This document shows, piece by piece, positions 1-5,250 of a DNA stretch of 5,250 nt. Position numbers and translations under genes: made by a program. This DNA comes from Nitrospirota bacterium (lineage in GTDB: Bacteria; Nitrospirota; Thermodesulfovibrionia; Thermodesulfovibrionales; Magnetobacteriaceae), in contig JADFXO010000283.1 of the NCBI GenBank assembly GCA_015233485.1, positions 1 to 5,250 of the forward strand, written 5' to 3'. Every line of letters begins with the position of its first letter. Position 1 is the stretch's first letter. Under the pieces are notes generated by a model, which was not told the origin of the DNA, searched no databases, and saw only the letters and a program-made list of their open reading frames with translations.

Positions 1-81
1 CGGGGCATATCAAAGGGGATAAGGCGCGCCGTTTTAGTATTGTTATTTACTATTGTCTTTTTTAACGCGTCGGGTTACGCC
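1..81 (+). other. Sec signal peptide (N-terminus missing), signal peptidase I type
   Basis: Codons 1-9 supply a positively charged stretch (R1, K5, R8, R9). Codons 10-21 form an uninterrupted hydrophobic core (A-V-L-V-L-L-F-T-I-V-F-F). A polar segment ending G-Y-A at 25-27 gives a plausible signal peptidase I site before G28. No cysteine occurs until C72, so there is no lipobox. The mature protein is therefore predicted to be soluble in the periplasm or secreted, whereas E. coli YfhM and many other bacterial A2Ms are lipoproteins. The cleavage site is a by-eye inference; the hydrophobic core is seen directly. Confidence 0.85.
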
Positions 82-3000
82 GGTGAGCGCGCCATAGTGG
101 AGCAGTTCTCTCCTCAGGGCGCAGCTAAAGGCGTAAGGCAGGTAACCGCCCGATTTTCAGAGCAGATGGTCTCCTTTGGTGACCCGCGCGCTGCCTCCCC
201 CTTTGATGTCGATTGCACAGGGAAAGGTGTCGCCAGATGGGTTGACACAAAGAACTGGGCATACGATTTCGACGAAGATTTACCCTCTGGCCTTGTCTGC
301 ACATTCACGCTGAAGCCATCTGTAAAAACCCTGTCCGGCGCTCTGGTTGAAGAAAAGAGGAGTTTCTCATTCTCAACCGGCGGGCCATCTATTATTGTCT
401 CTGAACCATCGGACGGGAGTGTCGCACTTGACGAAAAGCACGCCTTTGTCCTGTATCTTGACGGGCAACCCGATGAGCCGTCCATCTCTGAGCATGTCCA
501 CTGCACCGTTGACGGCATCAGGGAACGCATAGGCGTCACATTGATACAAGGCAAAGACAAGGAGGATATACTCAAAACTGTCAACTCAATGATGGGCGGT
601 TATCATGTATTGCCCGGCAGCGACAAAAAAGTTTCGATCCACAACATCGTAGCCATTCAGTGCAATCGCGCGTTTCCATCGGGAAAAAATGTGAAAATCG
701 TATGGGGCAAAGGGGTGAAATCCAAAAGCGGCATCGCCTCAGATACAGAACAGGTGCTGCACTTCAAGACGCAGAATTCATTCACTGCCTCTTTTCAGTG
801 CCTGAAAGAGCGGGCCACATCGGGCTGCATTCCGATAGCCCCTATGAAGCTCTACTTCTCCGCCCCCATTGATAAAAAAACGGCAGACCAGATTGTTATA
901 AAAAGCGAGAATAAAGTCTGGAGGCCTAAACCCGACGCAGACGAGGAGGAAGACCCGGGATATACGAACAGGGTAGTCTTTGACGGGCCATTTCCCGAAA
1001 GAACACCGTTTCGCGTTGTGCTTCCTGACGGGTTAAAGGACGAGACCGGCAGGCCGCTCTCAAACCGCGGCAAATTTCCGATGAACATCAGGACGGACGC
1101 CTACCCGCCTCTGGCAAAGTTCGCGGCTCGCTTTGGGATTATCGAGCAAAAGGCAGGTGCCCTGTTACCAATTACCGTTAGAAATATAGAACAGGAGATA
1201 AAACTCTTCCTGCTCAACCCTGAGGCAAAGGCAAAAGCCGCTGAAGCGAAGGCCGAATCCAAAACCAATACGGCAAAAGACACCGCAAAGGAAGGCGTGA
1301 AGGGAAATATAAAAAAAATACCGGCAGGCTCACAGGAGGAGATAATAAAATGGCTGAAAAAAACAGCCGCCTCAGTGCGTGAAAAGCCGCTGCTTAAGAA
1401 GGCCGCAGGCGTGAAGGCATTCACCCTGCCCAAGCCGGGCGGGACAAAGGCGTTTGAGGTAATAGGCATACCATTAGGCGGTACGGGGTTTTATGTCGTA
1501 GAGGTGGAAAGCGGCATACTTGGCCGCCATCTCCTTCCGAATCAACACCCCATGTACGTACAGGCGGCGGCACTGGTTACAAACCTCTCCACGCACTTCG
1601 TTTGGGGCAGGGAGGCCTCCGCCGTGTGGGTAACAACACTGGATAAGGGTGAGCCGGTCAATAACGCAGACGTCACACTTAGAAACTGCACCGGCAAGGC
1701 CATATGGCAGGGCAAGACCGCAGAGGACGGCATTGCGAGGATTAATCAAACACTGCCCTCTGACAGCGGCCTTCCCTCGTGCCGCGAAAAACTAAACTGG
1801 GCCGAAAACTCACAGGTTCTTAATGACATAACATCAGGTATCTTTGTCTTTGCCCGGACACACGACGACCTCACATTCTCCCATACGTCGTGGTACAAGG
1901 GCATAGAGCCGTGGCGGTTTAAACTGACTGAATCATATGGCGACAGCAAAGACACGACTGTTGCCCATACGGTCTTTGACCGCACTTTGCTGCGCGCCGG
2001 ACAGACCCTGCACATGAAACATATCATAAGAAAACACACGATGAACGGTTTTGAGTTCGTACCGGCGGGTGAAAGACCCGAAAAGGCCGTTATCGTTCAC
2101 AGCGGTTCTGACAGGGAGTTTCCATTCCCATTGAAATGGAATGACGACTCAACGGCAGAGACAACATGGGCAATCCCTGAACAGGCGGCTAATGGCCGCT
2201 ACGAGGTGTATCTCTATAAGAAGGCAAAACCGTACGACAGGAGAATGCTGTCGGGCCAGTTCAACGTCGAAGATTTCAGGGTGGTGATGATGAAGGCGGC
2301 GGTTCAGGGACCGGCAGCGCCGCTTGTCAGGCCAAAAGAGGCCGGCCTCGATATAACGGTCTCATATCTTTCGGGCGGCGGCGCGGCCAACTTGCCGGTC
2401 AAGCTGCGCGCGGAACTTCAGCCTAAGGAGATCTCAATGCCGGCGGCGGAAGGGTACACATTTTCTGGAAATGCAGTACATGAGGGAATTGAGACGAACA
2501 CCAATCAGAATGACAGCATAGAGACCGGCGGGCAAGACGATGGCGAGGATGAAGCTACCCATACTGGTGATAAGCATATTAAACTTCAGACCATCGAACT
2601 CAATCTTGATAATAATGGTACGGCTAAGGCCGCTCTAAAAGACATCCCCGAAATAAATACCCCGCACGACATCAGGGCGGAGCTTGAGTTTATTGACCCT
2701 AACGGCGAGGTTCAAACCGTCTCGTCAAACATTCCGGTCTATCCGTCGTCTCTCCTTGTGGGGATAGACCCGTCAGACTGGGCAGAGTCGAAAGAATCCC
2801 TCAAATATAAGGTAATCGTATTAGGCCTTGACGGCAAGCCGCGGCCAAATACGCCCGTTGACGTTGATATCTTCAAGAAAAAGACATACTCCCACAGAAA
2901 ACGCGTGGCGGGCGGGTTCTATTCTTACGAAAATGTCGATGAGATAAAGAAGATTGGACGCCACTGCTCCGGCAAGACTGACGAAAAAGGCATGTTATTC

Positions 3001-5250
3001 TGTGAGGCTCCTTCACCGGCCACAGGCAGGATAATTGTCCAACCAGAGGTAAAAGACGAAAGCGGAAGGCCGTCCTTTACAAACACCGAGGTCTTTATAG
3101 CGGGCAAAGACGCGGAGTGGTTTGAGGCCGGAAGCGATGACCGAATTGATATACTAAGTGAGGCAAAGCGCTACGAAGTAGGCGAAACGGCGAAGTTTCA
3201 GGTCAGAATGCCATTTAAGGAAGCCACAGCGTGGGTCACTGTTGGGCGGGAAGGCGTCATGGACACGTACATAAAGACAATCACCCGCAACGCGCCGGTT
3301 ATTGAGATACCAATCAAGAAAAACTATGCCCCGAATGTTTACGTATCTGCGCTTGTCATAAGAGGCCGTATTGATGAGGCCAAACCAACGGCGATGTTTG
3401 ACCCGGGCAAACCCGCATTTAAGCTCGGTATCACGGGGATTGATGTCGGCTGGCGTCCGCATGAACTTAAAGTCGCCGTTACCACCGACAGGCAAGTTTA
3501 TAAGACGAGGCAGGAGGCTAAGACTAAAATAAAGGTCCTCGACCCCGACGGTAAGGCGCCCCCTAAGGGTAGCTCAGTAATCGTCGCGGCCGTTGATGAG
3601 GGGTTGTTGGAGTTAAAGCCGAATCTGAGCTGGAAACTCCTTGATGCTATGATGAGCAAAAGACCGTATGAACTAAAGACCTCGACCTCACAGGCAGTGG
3701 TCATAGGGAAGCGGCACTTCGGGCGTAAGTCGCTCCCACAAGGCGGCGGAGGCGGCAAGAGCGTTACACGCGAACTTTTTGACACGCTCATCCTTTGGAA
3801 GGCAACAGTTGCGCTTGACGAAAACGGCGAGGCCTCAGTGAACGTACCGCTCAATGACTCTCTCACTGCCTTTAAGATTGTTGCCATTGCCACGGGCGGT
3901 GCGGGTCATTTCGGTACAGGTGAGACGTCTGTCAGGACTTCACAGGACCTGATGATATTTTCGGGTATTCCGCCGCTTGTGCGCACAGGCGACAGGTTTA
4001 TAGCGGGCTTTACAGTAAGAAACACCACAGAAAAGGCAATTGACGCCCACGCTGAACTATCAGTAAAAGGCAGCGGCAACGTCACGAGAAAGATGTCTCC
4101 TGTCAGGGTTACCGTACCGGCTGGACGTTCTGAGGTATTTAACTGGCAAATCGAGGTGCCCGTTAACATCGATAATCTGCTGTATGAAATCGCGGTAAAA
4201 GACGACTCAGGCGCCGCGGCGGACTCAATGCGCGTGCAACAAAAGGTAGTAAACGCTGTCGATGTGAGGATATATCAGGCAGAACTCCGGCAAATCGACG
4301 CCCCATATTCGCTTGCAGTCGAAAAACCACAGGGCGCCCTGCCAAAACTTGGCGGAATCGACATATCATTCAAGCCCAAACTCGGCGAGGGCCTCACAGG
4401 TATCACCTATTACATGTCGCACTATCCATACTCGTGTATGGAGCAAAAGGTCTCAAAGGCAATAGCCCTCAGAGACGCGGTGATGTGGAATGGGATTAGG
4501 GCAGAGCTGCCGAACTATCTCGACAAAGACGGTCTCGTAAAATATTTCCACAATATGAGAACGGGAAGCGAGGTGCTGACGTCATACATCCTGTCGATTT
4601 CCCACGAAGCGGGCTATGATATACCCCAGGAGACAAAGGCCAAAATGATAACCGCCCTTGAGTCATTCATAAACGGGAAGATACTCAGGGGGAATACCCC
4701 TCTTCAGACAGCCGATTTGGTGGTGAGAAAACTCTCGGCCATCGAGGCCCTCTCGCGCCACAGCGTGGCAGACCCGGCAATGTTGGCCTCAATAACGACT
4801 GACCCCGTACTGCTTCCCACATCTGCGCTTCTTGATCTCATCAATATCTTAAACCGTGTAAAAGACATCCCCGATAAAGATAAGAAACTAAAAGCAGCCG
4901 TCAATACCCTGTGTGGCAGGCTCAACCTGCAGGGTACGGTGATGGCTCTCTCAACCGAAAAGACAGACAACCTCTGGTGGCTTATGGCCACGCCTGACAC
5001 AAATGCCGTGCGCCTTCTGCTGACGACCCTCGCCATAGAGGGCAAGGCCGCCGAGGCCTTTGGAGCGGATAAGCCCAAAATAGCGGCAGGGGCAATAGGC
5101 AGAATGAGGCACGGCCACTGGGACAGCACCGTGGCAAACGCATGGGGTGTGCTGGCCGCCCGTCGCTTCTCGGCAAAATACGAATCCGTCCCTGTAACCG
5201 GCATAAGCACCGCTCAATTGGACAACAACACGTTTAACACCGGCTGGGGG
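1..5250 (+). CDS. Large bacterial alpha-2-macroglobulin (YfaS/COG2373 type), partial at both ends
   Basis: Frame 1 is open through all 1750 codons. The product is an exported alpha-2-macroglobulin, which traps proteases covalently in the periplasm or at the envelope. Seen, by window codon: signal peptide 1-27; Ig-like N-terminal domains about 28-400; MG domain with beta-strand pattern around 518-580; MG2 signature 658-677 (F-D-R, then R-A-G-Q); A2M_BRD signature about 1047-1122 (L-S-E-A-K, Y-E-V-G-E, later Y-A-P-N-V-Y); A2M domain about 1257-1345 (R-E-L-F-D-T-L, then P-L-N-D-S-L-T); thioester domain from about 1463 with C-M-E-Q at 1479-1482 and G-H-W-D at 1705-1708. E. coli YfhM has about 1650 residues, so this belongs to a longer class, probably around 1900-2000. 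The start lies a few codons upstream, because the basic residues of the signal peptide begin at once; the stop lies downstream. Twelve cysteines fall mostly in close pairs, as expected for an oxidised compartment. The family assignment is firm; the physiological target is unknown. Confidence 0.96.
82..1200 (+). other. N-terminal Ig-like domains of the A2M
   Basis: Codons 28-400 hold about three beta-rich modules. The first (about 31-115) contains R-W-V-D at 79-82 and W-A-Y-D-F at 86-90, then L-P-S-G-L at 94-98, a pattern I recall from the long proteobacterial A2Ms. The second starts near 128 (I-I-V-S-E-P) and the third near 262 (F-T-A-S-F-Q-C). Each carries a local cysteine pair: C72/C100, C168/C221 and C267/C276. 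Such modules extend the N-terminus of long bacterial A2Ms beyond the MG1 domain and probably act as a stalk or structural spacer. Module boundaries are approximate and their exact fold is inferred. Confidence 0.65.
1219..1320 (+). other. Lys/Ala-rich low-complexity insert in an MG domain
   Basis: Codons 407-440 are dominated by Ala, Lys and Glu (for example A-K-A-K-A-A-E-A-K-A-E) and break a beta-rich region between the strand I-K-L-F-L-L at 400-405 and the helix-like I-I-K-W-L-K-K at 448-454. The composition suggests a charged helix or a flexible loop facing solvent. The reading frame passes through without interruption, so it is part of the protein. It is likely a lineage-variable loop; no function can be assigned. 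Confidence 0.6.
1972..2031 (+). other. MG2 domain signature
   Basis: Codons 658-677 carry V-F-D-R (658-661), L-R-A-G-Q (664-668) and the ending H-I-I-R (674-677). This matches the MG2 (PF01835) signature, where a 'DR..Y.PG..v..k...R' pattern opens the domain. MG2 is part of the macroglobulin ring that carries the bait and thioester domains. The match was made by eye. Confidence 0.8.
2470..2577 (+). other. Acidic low-complexity insert between MG strands
   Basis: Codons 824-859 are rich in Asp, Glu, Asn, Gly and Thr, with a dense acidic core D-D-G-E-D-E at 846-851, and almost no large hydrophobic residues. The segment sits between strand-like stretches (K-L-R-A-E-L at 802-807 and K-L-Q-T-I-E-L from 861). 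It reads as a disordered surface loop. It may be variable between relatives, and in composition it is the opposite of the Lys-rich insert at codons 407-440. Confidence 0.6.
3139..3366 (+). other. A2M_BRD (bait-region-associated) domain
   Basis: Codons 1047-1122 show the pattern of PF07703: I-L-S-E-A-K (1051-1056), Y-E-V-G-E (1058-1062), a strand with A-W-V-T-V-G-R-E-G-V, then Y-A-P-N-V-Y-V-S-A-L and I-R-G at the end. In this family the domain precedes and frames the bait segment and is followed by the A2M domain, which is the order seen here. Confidence 0.82.
3646..3768 (+). other. Basic, Gly-rich linker before the A2M domain; candidate bait-containing segment
   Basis: Codons 1216-1256 join a strand with V-A-A-V-D-E-G-L-L-E-L to the A2M domain. 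The segment is basic (K1220, R1221, K1237, R1238, R1242, K1243), holds a Thr/Ser patch at 1227-1230 and ends with five glycines at 1248-1252 followed by K1253. Its place between A2M_BRD and the A2M domain is where the protease-sensitive bait region is expected, and its many Lys/Arg sites would suit trypsin-like attackers. However, I recall a similar K-R-H-F-G-R-K plus poly-Gly pattern in other long bacterial A2Ms, so it may instead be a conserved structural element. The bait role is inference. Confidence 0.45.
3769..4035 (+). other. Conserved A2M domain (PF00207-like)
   Basis: Codons 1257-1345 open with R-E-L-F-D-T-L-I-L-W, continue with a strand ending A-S-V-N-V-P-L-N-D-S-L-T-A-F and then I-V-A-I-A, G-T-G and S-V-R-T-S. 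This is the family's most conserved non-thioester block, where a central 'F..t..W......D..G......lpDslT.fr..a.a' pattern is usual. It sits between the bait segment and the thioester domain and helps couple bait cleavage to activation. Confidence 0.85.
4387..5250 (+). other. Thioester domain (TED) with intact C-M-E-Q, possibly incomplete
   Basis: From codon 1463 on the sequence becomes helix-rich. Y-P-Y-S precedes C1479-M-E-Q1482, the Cys and Gln that form the internal beta-cysteinyl-gamma-glutamyl thioester used to bind the trapped protease. Later hallmarks are L-T-S-Y-I-L-S-I around 1529-1536, a W-W-L-M near 1659-1662, G-H-W-D at 1705-1708 and N-A-W-G at 1713-1716, which mark the alpha/alpha toroid. 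The domain reaches the window edge, and the final MG domain that normally follows is missing. Thioester residues being present predicts a covalent trap rather than a thioester-less YfaS/MagD-like form. Confidence 0.9.
4435..4446 (+). other. Thioester motif CMEQ
   Basis: The four codons tgt-atg-gag-caa encode Cys-Met-Glu-Gln. In A2M and complement relatives the first Cys and last Gln crosslink into a thioester that reacts with an attacking protease. The preceding residue is Ser (Y-P-Y-S) where bacterial homologs usually have Gly (Y-P-Y-G). Confidence 0.93.

Noticed and set aside
40..168. Internal start candidates: TTG at 40, GTG at 97 and ATG at 166
   Set aside because: TTG would remove the basic N-region of the signal peptide even though a purine-rich aaggggataagg lies upstream; GTG and ATG would remove the whole signal peptide, and ATG part of the first domain. 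A start just upstream of the window fits better.
347..532. Short + strand frame 2 ORFs (347-532 and 660-872)
   Set aside because: Both overlap frame 1 wholly and have no domain or independent start context; frame 1 carries the real protein here.
114..584. Minus-strand open frame of 156 codons over the N-terminal domains
   Set aside because: It is antisense to the Ig-like modules and has no supporting motif; the Ser/Thr/Pro-rich product is typical of a shadow frame.
3742..3759. Gly-rich ggcggcggaggcggc run as a possible repeat or Walker A (GGGGGKS) nucleotide-binding motif
   Set aside because: The G-G-K-S string resembles a P-loop by chance only: there is no P-loop fold context or Walker B, and it sits in a linker of an exported A2M where ATP is absent.
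3498..3893. Minus-strand open frame of 131 codons, the second longest in the 3.0-4.4 kb region
   Set aside because: It lies fully opposite the conserved bait and A2M domain coding sequence, and its translation shows no recognisable motif or coherent hydrophobic pattern. It is a shadow of the + strand codon bias.
4704..5210. Minus-strand open frame of 168 codons, and shorter ones nested in the same region
   Set aside because: It is antisense to the thioester domain, whose hallmarks are clear in the + frame. The Ser/Ala/Arg-rich translation has no family features.
1..5250. Promoters, terminators, tRNA genes, CRISPR repeats, insertion sequences or attachment sites
   Set aside because: The whole window is coding; I saw no hairpin plus T-run, no regular spaced repeats and no terminal inverted repeats.

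Overview
The window lies entirely inside one very large protein-coding gene on the + strand. Frame 1 is open from the first base to the last: 1750 codons with no stop. It has neither a start codon that fits nor a stop codon, so both gene ends are outside the window. The product is a bacterial alpha-2-macroglobulin (A2M) of the large YfaS type (COG2373), an exported trap for proteases in the cell envelope. Residue numbers in this annotation count codons from base 1 of the window, so true protein numbering will be shifted by a few residues.

Layout. Codons 1-27 are most of a Sec signal peptide with no lipobox cysteine. Codons 28 to about 400 hold immunoglobulin-like N-terminal domains. Codons 400-650 hold a macroglobulin (MG) region interrupted by a Lys/Ala-rich insert. 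The MG2 signature is at 658-677, followed by more MG domains with an acidic insert at about 824-859. The bait-region-associated (A2M_BRD) domain is at about 1047-1122. A basic, Gly-rich linker at 1216-1256 leads into the conserved A2M domain at about 1257-1345. The helical thioester domain starts at about 1463 with an intact C-M-E-Q motif (1479-1482). The window stops in or just after the thioester domain, so the C-terminal MG domain(s) and the stop codon are missing.

How it should work (known for the family). A protease cuts an exposed bait segment, the molecule changes shape, the Cys-Gln thioester is exposed, and the attacker is trapped covalently. All parts needed for this are visible here except the C-terminus.

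Organism. An exported A2M of this type points to a Gram-negative (diderm) bacterium. Base composition is near balanced, and AGG (Arg) and ATA (Ile) codons are frequent, unlike a typical enterobacterium or a high-GC Burkholderiales. Something like Nitrospirota or a former deltaproteobacterial lineage would fit, but this is a weak inference from codon habit only. I see no RNA gene, mobile element, CRISPR array, promoter or terminator. The minus-strand and other-frame ORFs are shadows of this gene. I find no sign of an undescribed multi-gene system here; the points of interest are features of this one protein.
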